From NCBI RefSeq assembly GCF_031845375.1, contig NZ_JAVREK010000016.1:1-64000 (forward strand): DNA of 64,000 nucleotides, given 5' to 3'. Made by a program: the position numbers and the translations under genes. The notes beneath the pieces are model-generated. The model was given only the letters and a program-made list of their open reading frames with translations. It did no database searches and was not told where the DNA came from. This DNA is from Streptomonospora wellingtoniae. Its GTDB lineage: Bacteria > Actinomycetota > Actinomycetes > Streptosporangiales > Streptosporangiaceae. Below, in pieces: positions 19,938 to 30,244 of the stretch; positions within the stretch are counted from its first letter, which is position 1, and the number at the start of each line of letters is the position of its first letter.

Positions 19938-21185
19938 CTACTGCCACAGGTCGGCGATGCCGCCCAGCGCGTTGGCCGCGATGTAGACGGTCACCAACCA
20001 GGCCAGGACGCCGAGGCCCAGCAGCCACACCGGGTAGCGGTAGCCGTGCAGCAGGTCCGCCCGCCGGCGCGCAGCCACCCAGAGCATGATGCCCAGTCCC
20101 ACGGGCAGGATCAGCCCGTTGAGAGAGCCGGCCAGGATGAGCAGGGTCGCCGGCGCCTGCCCCAGCCCCAGGTACAGCACGGTGCACAGCGCGATGAACC
20201 CGGCGACGAGCCAGTTGCGGTTGCGGGCCATCCCCGCCGAGAACGTCGAGATGAACGAGACGGAGGTGTAGGAGGCGCCGATGACGGAGCTGATCGCCGC
20301 GGCCCACATGATCAGTCCGAACAGGCGGCGGCCGGTCTCGCCCGCGGCGGCGGCGAACGCGGCGGCCGGCGCGTTGGGCGAGTCGAGGATGGCCGCGCCG
20401 CCGGTGACCACACCCAGCACCGCGAGGAACAGCAGCACCCGCATTACGCCGGTGACGACGATGCCCACGACCGAGGTCTGGGTGACTGCCCCGACGTTGC
20501 GGATTCCGCCCAGGCCGTTGTCGACCAGGCGGTGGGCCCCCGCGTAGGTGATGTAGCCGCCGACGGTGCCGCCGATGATGGTGACGGTGGCCAGGAACAG
20601 GTCGCCGGTGACCTCGCCGGGAAGCACTGCGTGGCGCAGCGCGTCGCCGACCGGCGGACGCGACACGAAGGTGACGTAGAGCGTCAGGCCGATCATCAGC
20701 ACGCCCAGGGCCACCAGGATGCGGTCCAGGGCCACGCCCGCGCCACGCAGCACGAACAGCGCGACGGCGACAGCGGCCGAGAGCGCACCGCCGAGCTTCA
20801 TGTCGACGCCGGCCAGGGCGTCCAGGCCCAACGCGGTTCCGGCGATGTTGCCGACGTTGAAGACGATGCCGCCGAATACGACGAGCGCGGCCAGCACGTA
20901 GCCGGCGCCCGGCAGTACCTTGTTGGCCAGGTCCTGGGCGCGCATCTCGGCCACGCCGATGACGCGCCAGATGTTGAGCTGGACGGCGATGTCGACCAGC
21001 ACCGAGACCAGGATCGCGAACGCGAACGCCGCGCCCAGGCGGGCGGTGAACTCGGTGGTCTGGGTGATGAAGCCGGGTCCGATGGCGCTGGTGGCCATCA
21101 GGAACATCGCGCCGAGCAGACCGCTGTTCAGCAGTACGCGCCGGGTGCGCGGCGGCTTGGGGGCCACCTCGGGGGTTTCACTCAT
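19938..21185 (-). CDS. NRAMP-family transporter (YcsG-like)
   Basis: The 415-aa membrane protein has about eleven hydrophobic segments. SAIGPGFITQTTEF replaces the classic DPGN metal motif of MntH, so it is probably not a manganese transporter. NRAMP-like proteins of this subclass are encoded with pxpABC (ycsG in B. subtilis) and may carry 5-oxoproline or a related substrate; that is inference. ATG 21185 follows AGGAGGG. The divergent GntR gene and shared operator suggest substrate induction. Confidence 0.87.
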   Translation of the reverse strand: MSETPEVAPKPPRTRRVLLNSGLLGAMFLMATSAIGPGFITQTTEFTARLGAAFAFAILVSVLVDIAVQLNIWRVIGVAEMRAQDLANKVLPGAGYVLAALVVFGGIVFNVGNIAGTALGLDALAGVDMKLGGALSAAVAVALFVLRGAGVALDRILVALGVLMIGLTLYVTFVSRPPVGDALRHAVLPGEVTGDLFLATVTIIGGTVGGYITYAGAHRLVDNGLGGIRNVGAVTQTSVVGIVVTGVMRVLLFLAVLGVVTGGAAILDSPNAPAAAFAAAAGETGRRLFGLIMWAAAISSVIGASYTSVSFISTFSAGMARNRNWLVAGFIALCTVLYLGLGQAPATLLILAGSLNGLILPVGLGIMLWVAARRRADLLHGYRYPVWLLGLGVLAWLVTVYIAANALGGIADLWQ

Positions 21186-21256
21186 GCGGTCCCTCCTGGG
21201 GGGTGGATGCCGAAGCGGTGAGGCGCTCACCGCGACGTGAGACGCCCCTCACAAGG

Positions 21257-21269
21257 ATTGTTGAACAAT
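21257..21269. promoter_or_regulatory. GntR (FadR-subfamily) operator
   Basis: ATTGTT-G-AACAAT is a perfect 6-1-6 inverted repeat. Its TTGT-N3-ACAA core matches the usual FCD-type GntR site. It lies between the divergent transporter (start 21185) and GntR gene (start 21443), in the only AT-rich patch of the spacer. Confidence 0.65.
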
Positions 21270-21442
21270 ACTTCAATACTCCAATTTCTGCCAGGTTTCC
21301 GGCCGCGTCACCGCATGTAACGTCCGCCTGCCCCGCTTCCGCCCTCCGCTCGCGCCGACGGGCACGCGGACGGGTGTGCGGGCGCTCGCGCCCATCGGGG
21401 ACAATGAACCCGGGACCCGACGCAGTAGGAGAGGGAGCGCGC

Positions 21443-22144
21443 GTGACCGCCACCGGCGACTGGATCGACGATCTTCCCGACGCCGGGGAGGACCTGGAGC
21501 GCTCCAGCACCGCCGAGCGCGTAGCAGACCTGCTGCGCGGCCACATCATCAACGGCGCGCTGGCGCCGGGCGCGCGGCTGTCGGAGGAGCGCCTGGGCCG
21601 CAAGTTCCGGGTCTCGCGCAATACCCTGCGCGAGGCGTTCCGGCTGCTGGGCCACGAACGGCTGCTCGTCCACGAGTTCAACCGCGGCGTGTTCGTCGCC
21701 AAGCCGGGGGCCGAGGACGTGGTCGACATGTTCCGGATGCGCCGGGCGCTGGAGCTGGCGGCCGTCCGCTCGGGCCCGCAGGCGCCCGCCGAGGCGGTCG
21801 GCACCGTCGGCGCCGCGGTCGAGCAGGGCGAGGCGGCACGCGCCTGCGGCGACTGGGAGGGCATCGGCACCGCGAACATGGCCTACCACCGCGCGATCGG
21901 CGGCCTGCTGGGCAGTCCGCGCGTGGACGAGACGATGCGCCAGCTGCTCGCCGAGCTGCGCCTGGCCTTTCACGTGATGGCGGCGCCGCGCGACTTCTAC
22001 GCGCCTTACCTGGACCGCAACCGCGCGATCTACGAGCTGCTGGCCGCCGGCTCCTTCGACACCGCCGCCGAGGAGCTCGCGGGCTACTTCGACATCGCCG
22101 AGAACCAGCTGGTGCGCGCCTTCACCGTCCCGCCGCGCGCCTGA
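21443..22144 (+). CDS. GntR-family regulator (FadR/FCD subfamily) of the pxp cluster
   Basis: The 233-aa protein has an N-terminal winged helix (STAERVADLLRGHIINGALAPGARLSEERLGRKFRVSRNTLREAFRLL) and a C-terminal FCD ligand domain (DVVDMFRMRRALELAA, MAYHRAIGGLLGSPRV, YLDRNRAIYELLAAG) with histidine and Asp/Arg residues typical of metal-assisted carboxylate binding. It is divergently placed from the NRAMP/pxp operon and probably represses it. In B. subtilis the equivalent position is taken by the IclR-type KipR. GTG 21443 follows GGAGAGGGAG. Confidence 0.9.
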   Translation: MTATGDWIDDLPDAGEDLERSSTAERVADLLRGHIINGALAPGARLSEERLGRKFRVSRNTLREAFRLLGHERLLVHEFNRGVFVAKPGAEDVVDMFRMRRALELAAVRSGPQAPAEAVGTVGAAVEQGEAARACGDWEGIGTANMAYHRAIGGLLGSPRVDETMRQLLAELRLAFHVMAAPRDFYAPYLDRNRAIYELLAAGSFDTAAEELAGYFDIAENQLVRAFTVPPRA

Positions 22145-22278
22145 GCGCCGCCCCGGCCGCAGGGCGGTATCCGCGCGCGGCTCGGCGCATGAGGACGCCG
22201 ACGTGCCCGCCGGCACGCGAAAGCGCCCCGCGCCGGGTATGTCGGTCTGCGCGAAGTCTCAGCGAGGGGGCTGAACCT

Positions 22279-23142
22279 TCAGTTCTTGGCCTTGGGGCGG
22301 CTGCCGCCCGGGCGCTGGGGCTGGCTCTTGCGTCGCGGGGGCCGCGGCTGGCGCGGCACGGGCCTCGGTCCGGTCGCGGCTCCGGAGCCGGGGAAGCCGG
22401 GAACGATGCCGCCCGACCCGGCGGGCCGCTGCTCGCCGACCGCCTCCGACTGCTCGGGGTCGTCGCCCGCGGAGGGCGCGTCGTGCTCCTCGTACTCGGT
22501 CTCGGCCGCGGTCTCGACGGTCCCGGTCTCCGCGCCCGTCGGTGTCCGGCCGCCCTCGCGCTGCCGCCGCCGTTCGCGGTACCGCGCGGCCAGCGGCGTG
22601 GCGAGCGGCCATTCGACCGGGGCGGGCTGCGCCAGAGCGGCCCACAGGTAGGCCCGGGTGCCCCAGGCCTCCATGGCGCGGCGCGCGCGGGTGATGGTGA
22701 AGAAGGTCGGCGACGCCAGCAGCAGCTGCGGCCACGCCAGCGCAAGCGCGACGAACAGCGGGAAGAGGCCGCCGCCCACGACGGCGGCTGCCGCGCCCAC
22801 CGCCACCGGGGTGAGCGCCAGAGCGATGCGCAGGTTCGTGATCTGCCGGAAGCGGTGCATCGACCGGCGCACCGACGCCTCGGCCGAGAGCCCTTCGGGC
22901 AGCGGGGTGGGCTGGACCATCAGAGCCAGCAGCAGGGACGCCACACCGACGGAGCCGGCGAGCAGGATGGTCCAGCCGGGAGACGACAGGCCGCCGCCCA
23001 CCAGGAGCGCGACGATGCCGATGACGGGCAGGGGAGCGGGGATGAAGAACAGCACCTGGCGCAGCATCTGGCCTGACTCGGTCGGACGTCTCAGCGCCGC
23101 CGCCACCTTGCTCAGCTTGTTCCCGACGCGACCGATGATCAC
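22279..23142 (-). CDS. Membrane protein of unknown function
   Basis: The 287-aa protein has two pairs of hydrophobic segments: FIPAPLPVIGIVALLVGGG with WTILLAGSVGVASLLLALMV, and IALALTPVAVGAAAAVVGGGL with FPLFVALALAWPQLLLA. A long hydrophilic, Pro/Arg/Lys-rich tail from about residue 190 ends RRKSQPQRPGGSRPKAKN. I do not recognise a family. GTG 23142 (VIIGRVGNKLSKV) was chosen; an ATG at 23232 would add 30 non-conserved-looking residues. It is a single gene on the minus strand. Confidence 0.72.
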   Translation of the reverse strand: MIIGRVGNKLSKVAAALRRPTESGQMLRQVLFFIPAPLPVIGIVALLVGGGLSSPGWTILLAGSVGVASLLLALMVQPTPLPEGLSAEASVRRSMHRFRQITNLRIALALTPVAVGAAAAVVGGGLFPLFVALALAWPQLLLASPTFFTITRARRAMEAWGTRAYLWAALAQPAPVEWPLATPLAARYRERRRQREGGRTPTGAETGTVETAAETEYEEHDAPSAGDDPEQSEAVGEQRPAGSGGIVPGFPGSGAATGPRPVPRQPRPPRRKSQPQRPGGSRPKAKN

Positions 23143-23683
23143 CGCTGTGCCACCCCCAAACTCGTGCTGCGCTGTGCGAGTGGGACCCCGGCCGTCACCC
23201 GCAGCCCCGGTTGCGGAGACACCGCGCGTCACGACCCGTGTGGCGCTACCCGCTGTCGTTCCGGTCCGAGACGCCGCGTGTAACGGTCTCCCGGCCGCAA
23301 CCCGTCATCCCCGCCCCGAAGCCGGGGCAGGCCGCCTCGACCCTGGACGGACCATCGCCAACCACCCACCGGTTACACTATCCGCTTTTCGGGGGCCGAG
23401 TTCCCGGATACTGCGGGAACTCCCCCGTTCAGGACGCGGGGGGAGGACCGCGGGGAGCACCCCTCGCGGGCCTGCGTCCGTCCGGTGGCTGATGGCGTTT
23501 CGACGGCGATGACGAGGTCGGTCGGGACGAATCCCTGTGTATCGACGATCGTCCCGATTCTTGCCCGAGATGCGGTGGATCAATCTCAGATATCCGAAAC
23601 GATGCGGAATCAGCCGCTCACAGCCGCCCGAAACGCCCGTCCGACCGAACCGGGCGCGAGTGCACCGCCCCGCTAACAGCTAG
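23143..23683. other. Intergenic region, no supported gene
   Basis: The 541 bases between the membrane-protein start and the end of fasR show only short arginine-rich frames without gene character. I see no RNA gene or clear repeat. Confidence 0.4.
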
Positions 23684-24907
23684 CTAGGGCTCCCGTTCGG
23701 AGATGCGGCCCAGGGTGATGGCGATGCGCAGCACGAACGAGCCCCGCCCGTCGGCGGGTACGTGGCCGGTAAGTTCGGCGATGCGGCTCAGCCGGTAGCG
23801 CACCGTGTTGGGGTGCACGAACAGCATCCGCGCCGTCGACTCCAGCGACGAGGCGTGCTCCAGGTAGACCGACAGCGTGTCCAGCAGCGGCGAGCCCGCG
23901 TTGCGCAGCGGCCGGTAGACCTCCTCCACCAGCTGCCGCCGCGCGGCGGTGTCGCCCTCCAGGGCGCGCTCGGGCAGCAGGTCCTCGGCGCGCACCGGCC
24001 GGGGGGCGTCCGGCCAGGCCACGGCTGCGCGCAGCCCGTTGACCGCCGCGCGCACCGAGCGGTTGGCCACACGCAGGTCGCCCACCGCCGGCCCGACCAC
24101 CACGGGCCCGGGCCCGAACAGCCCTGCCAGCGGCTCGGCCGCGGCGAGCGCCGCCGAGTCGCCGACGAGCTTCTCGCTGAGACCGATGACGGCGATGACG
24201 CGTTCGCCCTGCACGCCCGCCAGCACGTCGTGCCCGGCCCGACGGGCCGCCGACCGCAGATCCTCCAGTGTGCTCTCGGAGTCGGCTTCGCCCAGGCTTC
24301 CCGCCAGCGCCAGTACCGGCGTGCGCGACCAGCCCAGGGCCGCGCCCCAGGTTTCGAGGCCCTCCTCGCGGTCGCCGTGCAGCAGCGCGTCCACCACCAG
24401 CGCCTCGAGCCGGGCGTCCCAGGCTCCGCGCGCCTCGGCGGCGCGGGCATAGACCTTGGCGGAGCTGAAGGCCACCTCGCGCGTGTAGTGCAGCACCGCC
24501 TCGCGCAGCTGCTGCTCTCCCCCGGGCGCCGCGAGCTCGTCGACCTGGTTCTCCACCACGTCGATCACGACGCGGATCATGTCGACGGTCTGCTGGAGGG
24601 TGACCGAGCGCGTCAGCTCGCGGGGCGCGGTGCCGAACACCTCGACGGTGATCGCGGGCTTTCCGCGCGCCGGGTTCTTGAACCACTCGACGAAGGCGGC
24701 CACACCCGACTGGGCGACCAGCCCGACCCACGAGCGGTCCTCGGCCGACATCCGCCGGAACCAGGACAGCCGGCTCTCCATGCGCGCGACCGCTGCGGTG
24801 CCCAGCGTGCCCATCGCGCGCTCCAGCTGCTGGACGGTGGCCGCGCGGACGGCGTCGTCGCCGCCCGGCGCCTGTTCGTCCGCTCGATCGGTGGAATCGG
24901 TGCTCAC
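23684..24907 (-). CDS. fasR: FasR-type (PucR/CdaR family) regulator of fatty acid synthesis
   Basis: The 407-aa protein has a C-terminal PucR helix-turn-helix (SSLESTARMLFVHPNTVRYRLSRIAELTG, about residues 352-380) and a central GGDEF-like/CdaR region (AVIGLSEKL, VGDLRVANRSVRAAVNGLRAAVAW). In Streptomyces coelicolor the equivalently placed FasR activates fabDHPF, and the same head-to-head arrangement with fabD is found here with a 221-base spacer. The start chosen is GTG 24907; the Shine-Dalgarno is weak and an upstream ATG adds 13 residues. The regulatory role is inferred from synteny. Confidence 0.87.
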   Translation of the reverse strand: MSTDSTDRADEQAPGGDDAVRAATVQQLERAMGTLGTAAVARMESRLSWFRRMSAEDRSWVGLVAQSGVAAFVEWFKNPARGKPAITVEVFGTAPRELTRSVTLQQTVDMIRVVIDVVENQVDELAAPGGEQQLREAVLHYTREVAFSSAKVYARAAEARGAWDARLEALVVDALLHGDREEGLETWGAALGWSRTPVLALAGSLGEADSESTLEDLRSAARRAGHDVLAGVQGERVIAVIGLSEKLVGDSAALAAAEPLAGLFGPGPVVVGPAVGDLRVANRSVRAAVNGLRAAVAWPDAPRPVRAEDLLPERALEGDTAARRQLVEEVYRPLRNAGSPLLDTLSVYLEHASSLESTARMLFVHPNTVRYRLSRIAELTGHVPADGRGSFVLRIAITLGRISEREP

Positions 24908-25128
24908 GCTTCTAGAGTGGCATCGACGCGGGTGCGCGCACGACACGGCGGCCGCGGGCCGGTGCCGCGAGCCCTCTTGCGGCGGGAGAACGCGGCCGTC
25001 AGTGTGACCAGTACCGCTTTTCGCGTTCCCCCGGATGCGAAGTTGTAGATCGGCGACAAACCCGGACCCTGTTTTTTCGTCTCGGTCCGCATCCGTTCGG
25101 AGGGGTCCTACAGGGCAGTGTTGGTGAC

Positions 25129-26088
25129 GTGCTTGTCATCGTTGCTCCCGGCCAGGGCGCCCAGGTGCCCGGATTCCTCGCCCCCTGGCTCGAACTGCCC
25201 GGAACGGCCGAACTCGTCGAACGATGGTCCGAGGCCGTCGGCCTGGACCTGAAGCGCTACGGGACCACCGCCGACGCCGAGGAGATCCGCGACACCGCGG
25301 TGGCCCAGCCGCTGCTGGTCGGCGCGGGCTTCGCCGCCGCCACCGCGCTCTTCGGCGACCTCGACTCCGCCCCCGACTCCATCGACGCCGTCGCCGGCCA
25401 CAGCGTCGGCGAGCTGACCGCCGCGGGACTCGCCGGCGTACTGCGCCCCGAGGACGCGCTGACCCTGGTGGCCGAGCGCGGGCGGGGCATGGCCGAGGCC
25501 GCCGCTCAGACCGAGACCGGCATGACCGCGGTGCTCGGCGGCGACCGCGACGAGGTGCTGGCCGCGCTGGAGTCCCACGGGCTCACGCCCGCCAACGACA
25601 ACGGCTCCGGGCAGATCGTTGCGGCCGGGACCACCGAGCAGCTCGCCGCGCTGGCGGAGGACCCTCCGCCGCGGGCCCGGCTGCGGTCGCTCTCGGTGGC
25701 CGGCGCCTTCCACACCCACCACATGACCCCGGCCGTGGAGCGCGTGGAGCGGCTGGCCAAGTCCGTCGAGCCCGCCGATCCCCGCACCCGGCTGCTGTCC
25801 AACCGCGACGGCGCGGTGGTCGCCACAGGCGGCGACTACCTCGAACGCCTCGTCCAGCAGATCAGCGCGCCGGTGCGCTGGGACTCCTGCACCGAGACGC
25901 TGGCCGGACTGGGCGTCACCGCCCTCGTCGAGCTTCCTCCCGCCGGCACGCTGACCGGCCTGGCCAAGCGCGGACTGCCCGGCGTCGAGCGGCTGGCCGT
26001 CAAGACCCCCGGCGACCTCGACCGCGCCCGCGAGATCGTCCGCGAACACAGCCAGGGCACCGCAACCCGACAGGAAGGCCGCCCCTGA
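25129..26088 (+). CDS. fabD: Malonyl-CoA:ACP transacylase FabD
   Basis: The 319-aa enzyme loads malonyl groups onto ACP. It contains the QGAQ oxyanion segment (APGQGAQVPGF), the nucleophile elbow GHSVGEL and AGAFHTHHM with the catalytic histidine. GTG 25129 (VLVIVAPGQG) is the natural family start although no close Shine-Dalgarno is visible. Its TGA overlaps the fabH ATG. It is the first gene of the fabD-fabH-acpP-fabF operon, opposite fasR. Confidence 0.96.
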   Translation: MLVIVAPGQGAQVPGFLAPWLELPGTAELVERWSEAVGLDLKRYGTTADAEEIRDTAVAQPLLVGAGFAAATALFGDLDSAPDSIDAVAGHSVGELTAAGLAGVLRPEDALTLVAERGRGMAEAAAQTETGMTAVLGGDRDEVLAALESHGLTPANDNGSGQIVAAGTTEQLAALAEDPPPRARLRSLSVAGAFHTHHMTPAVERVERLAKSVEPADPRTRLLSNRDGAVVATGGDYLERLVQQISAPVRWDSCTETLAGLGVTALVELPPAGTLTGLAKRGLPGVERLAVKTPGDLDRAREIVREHSQGTATRQEGRP

Positions 26089-27041
26089 TGAACCTTCTCC
26101 CCGCGGCGGCGGGAGCGCGCGTCATCGCGCTGGGCGAGTACCAGCCGGCGAACGTCGTCACCAACGACGACCTCGCCGAGCGGGTCGAGACCAGCGACGA
26201 GTGGATCCAGAGCCGCGTCGGCATCAAGGAGCGGCGCATCGCCGGCCCCGACGACAGCGTCGTGTCGATGGGCGCGGCCGCCGGCGGCAAGGCGCTGGCG
26301 GCGAGCGGCCTCGCGCCGGCCGACATCGATCTGGTCATCGTCGCCACCTGCACTCTGGTCGACCAGATCCCCAACGCGGCCGCACGCGTCTCGGCGCGCC
26401 TGGGCATCGAGGCGCCGGGCGCCTTCGACGTCAACGCCGCCTGCGCCGGCTTCTGCTACGGCCTCGGCCTGGCCGCGGACTCCGTGCGCGCCGGATCGGC
26501 GCACAACGTGCTGGTCATCGGTTCGGAGAAGCTGTCGGACTGGCTCGACTGGGAGGACCGCTCCACCTGTGTGATCTTCGCCGACGGCGCAGGCGCCGCC
26601 GTGGTGACCGCCGCAGAGACCCCCGGCATCGGCCCGGTGGTCTGGGGCAGCTCGGGCGACCGCGCCGACAAGATCTACCTGCGCGACGACAAGTACCTCT
26701 ACCAGGAGGGCCAGGCCGTCTTCCGCTGGGCGACCACCGAGCTCAACGCGGTCGCCGCCGAGGCTCTGCGCCGCGCGGGCGTCGAGCCCGAGCAGCTGAC
26801 CGCCTTCGTGCCCCACCAGGCGAACCTGCGCATCGTCGAGGCGATCGCCCGCAAGCTGGGAGCGCCCCAGGCGATCATCGCCCGCGATATCGTCACCGCG
26901 GGCAACACCTCGTCGGCTTCGGTTCCGCTTGCGCTGTCGCGCATGTCCGGACGCGGCGAGCTGCCTTCGGGGAGCCTCGTGCTCACCATGGGATTCGGCG
27001 CGGGCCTGACCTACTCGGCCCAAGTGCTGGAGATTCCCTAG
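26088..27041 (+). CDS. fabH: Beta-ketoacyl-ACP synthase III FabH
   Basis: The 317-aa initiating condensing enzyme joins acyl-CoA with malonyl-ACP. The catalytic triad is present: Cys in DVNAACAGFCYG, His in VPHQANLRI and Asn in TAGNTSSAS. The N-terminal TSDEWIQSRVGIKERRI is a FabH hallmark. ATG 26088 overlaps the fabD stop (TGATG) and is preceded by AGGAAGG, so translation is coupled. In actinomycetes the enzyme normally prefers branched primers; that is family knowledge. Confidence 0.96.
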   Translation: MNLLPAAAGARVIALGEYQPANVVTNDDLAERVETSDEWIQSRVGIKERRIAGPDDSVVSMGAAAGGKALAASGLAPADIDLVIVATCTLVDQIPNAAARVSARLGIEAPGAFDVNAACAGFCYGLGLAADSVRAGSAHNVLVIGSEKLSDWLDWEDRSTCVIFADGAGAAVVTAAETPGIGPVVWGSSGDRADKIYLRDDKYLYQEGQAVFRWATTELNAVAAEALRRAGVEPEQLTAFVPHQANLRIVEAIARKLGAPQAIIARDIVTAGNTSSASVPLALSRMSGRGELPSGSLVLTMGFGAGLTYSAQVLEIP

Positions 27042-27124
27042 ACATCCGCGGGCGCGGCCCTCTCCGGGGCCGGGTGCCGCGGCACGTATCGACCGACACG
27101 CAGTTCACTAAGGAGAACCCCGAC

Positions 27125-27364
27125 ATGGCTCACACCGAGCAGGAGATCCTCGACGGCCTCGGCGAGATCATCGACGAGATCGCAGGCGTCTCGGCGAGCG
27201 AGGTCACCCCGGAGAAGAGTTTCGTCGACGACCTGGACATCGACTCCCTGTCGATGGTGGAGATCGCCGTCGCCGCGCAGGACAAGTTCGGCGTCGAGAT
27301 TCCCGACGACCAGCTCAAGGACCTCAAGACCGTCCAGGACGTCATCAACTTCATCCAGAAGTAG
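27125..27364 (+). CDS. acpP: Acyl carrier protein AcpP
   Basis: The 79-aa acidic four-helix protein carries the phosphopantetheine serine in DDLDIDSLSMVEI. ATG 27125 follows AAGGAG. It is the acyl carrier of the primary type II fatty acid synthase and lies between fabH and fabF. A hairpin directly after its stop may raise its transcript level relative to fabF. Confidence 0.97.
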   Translation: MAHTEQEILDGLGEIIDEIAGVSASEVTPEKSFVDDLDIDSLSMVEIAVAAQDKFGVEIPDDQLKDLKTVQDVINFIQK

Positions 27365-27371
27365 CGCACCG

Positions 27372-27403
27372 GGCCCGCCGGCCGTGAAGCCGGTCGGCGG
27401 GCC
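27372..27403 (+). promoter_or_regulatory. Stem-loop between acpP and fabF
   Basis: GGCCCGCCG (27372-27380) pairs with CGGCGGGCC (27395-27403), with a partial inner GCC/GGT continuation. It starts seven bases after the acpP stop. With no T-run it could act as a partial terminator or as a 3' stabiliser giving extra acpP mRNA. Confidence 0.5.
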
Positions 27404-27474
27404 GGGCCCCCTGCCAGCCCGTCCGGGTACCGGCCGGGAGATCGACCACCCGATGTGAAGGGCGATTGGGAGCG

Positions 27475-28713
<1,239 letters not shown>

Positions 28714-28820
28714 CGCCCTCTCGGCAGGAACCACCCCCGGCGGGGTGCCGGGGATGCCACCGGTCGCCCCGCATGGGGGCGCACACGGCGGCATCTCGTC
28801 GTAGGATCTCCCCGCAGCGC

Positions 28821-28850
28821 GGGCGGACGGGCCGGGCCCGTCCGCCCTTT
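28821..28850 (+). terminator. Rho-independent terminator of the fab operon
   Basis: GGGCGGACGGGC (28821-28832) pairs perfectly over 12 bp with GCCCGTCCGCCC (28836-28847) around a 3-nt loop and is followed by TTT. Confidence 0.85.
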
Positions 28851-28915
28851 CGCTTGTCCGGGCACACCCGGCTCCGCCGAACGTGAACGTCCGGCCGCCG
28901 TCCGGAGAAGGGCGC

Positions 28916-30157
28916 TTGAACTCGTGTCCGCGGCCGCTGACAGGCCGCTCCCGTCTCCGCGAAGATTTCCGTGTGTCCCGTCAGTCCCCGGCGTTGAGCG
29001 ATAGGCACCCCGGTCCCGGAGACCACCGCAGCGCGGCCGCCGACAGCGGCTCGGGCGAGGTCCCGGTCTACCGGCCCGTCGTCGATCTCGACTCCGGAGC
29101 GGTGCTCGCCGTGGGCACCGACATCCGCGCGGCGGACGGCAGGTCGCGAACCGAGTGGCCCGGAGATCCCGCCTCGGCGGCCGAGCGGCTCTCCCGGCTC
29201 GTGCGCAGCGCGACCGCCCGCGAGTCCCTGCTCCCCCTCGTCCTACCCCTGCCCGCGCAGGCCGTGACGGCCGCACCCGAGGTCTTCCAGCTGTTCGAGG
29301 GCACGCTGCGCCGGTGCGGGCGTCGACCACGCGACGTCACCCTCATGCTCGGTCCCGACCTTCCCCGGGTCCCCCGCGAACCGCTGGTGCACGGGCTCGC
29401 CCGACTGCGGGAGAAGGGGTTCCGCTGCGGCCTGGGCACCGCCGCCGTGCCGCCGGACCTGCTGCTGGAAACCAGGCCGTTCCTGCTGCGCATCGATCCC
29501 GGGATCGTCGGCGGGCTGCCCGGCGACCAGCGCATGGGCGCGCTCGTCGACGGCCTGGTGCGCATCGGGCACGGCGGCGGGGTCTTCCCGATGGCCGCAG
29601 GAGTCACCTCCGACGAGCAGGTGAGCCGGCTGCGCGAGGCCGGTGTGCGACTCGCTCAGGGGCCGCTGTTCGCTGACGACGAGTGGCTGCCCGGCGAGCG
29701 CGTCGCCTCGGTTCCGGCGGCCCCGGTCGAGGCCGCCCAGGAGCGCCACGGCTCCGGACCTCCGGTCACCGAGTTCATGCGGCCGCCGGTTGCCCTGAAC
29801 ACCGACGCCACGGCCGAAGAGGTGCTGGACGCGTTCAGCGCCGACACCGCGCTGAACAGCGTCGTGCTGATCGACCACCGCGATCGCCCGGTCGCGCATA
29901 TCGACCGCGCGCGGTTCCTGCTCGCGGTGACGGGGCCCTACGGCCACGCGCTGCACGCGAAGCGGCCGGCGAGCAGGCTGGCCGACACTCCGCGGACGGT
30001 GCCCCGCAATGTGCGGGCCATGGCGGCGCTGCGGGCGGCCGGGCATGAGCGCGAGCGCGTCTACGACGATCTCGTCACCGTCAACGAATTCGGCCAGTGC
30101 ACGGGGATCGTGCACGTCGGCGACCTGATCCAGAGCCTGGCCGGCGACGCCGAGTGA
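28916..30157 (+). CDS. Degenerate EAL-domain protein with C-terminal CBS-like region
   Basis: The protein (413 aa from TTG 28916, which has GGAGAAGG behind it; GTG 28973 is an alternative) resembles an EAL phosphodiesterase: VPVYRPVVDLDSGAVLAVG, LRRCGRRPRDVTLML, LREKGFRCGLGTAAVPPDLLLETRPFLLRIDP and REAGVRLAQGPLFADDEWLPG, the last matching the QG.LF end of EAL domains. The catalytic E-x-L, N and most metal-binding residues are missing, so cyclic-di-GMP hydrolysis is unlikely; it may bind the nucleotide or a partner. Residues about 280-410 (VTEFMRPPVALNTDATAEEVLDAF, VVLIDHRDRPVAHIDR) look like a CBS-type pair. It is transcribed alone after the fab terminator. Confidence 0.72.
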   Translation: MNSCPRPLTGRSRLREDFRVSRQSPALSDRHPGPGDHRSAAADSGSGEVPVYRPVVDLDSGAVLAVGTDIRAADGRSRTEWPGDPASAAERLSRLVRSATARESLLPLVLPLPAQAVTAAPEVFQLFEGTLRRCGRRPRDVTLMLGPDLPRVPREPLVHGLARLREKGFRCGLGTAAVPPDLLLETRPFLLRIDPGIVGGLPGDQRMGALVDGLVRIGHGGGVFPMAAGVTSDEQVSRLREAGVRLAQGPLFADDEWLPGERVASVPAAPVEAAQERHGSGPPVTEFMRPPVALNTDATAEEVLDAFSADTALNSVVLIDHRDRPVAHIDRARFLLAVTGPYGHALHAKRPASRLADTPRTVPRNVRAMAALRAAGHERERVYDDLVTVNEFGQCTGIVHVGDLIQSLAGDAE

Positions 30158-30244
30158 TCGGGCGGGTCCGGCCGGGCCCCCTCGGGCGGTCCGCCGGTCC
30201 CGGCGGCGCCGCGCGGGCCGGTCGGATCGGCCCGGATTCCCGTG

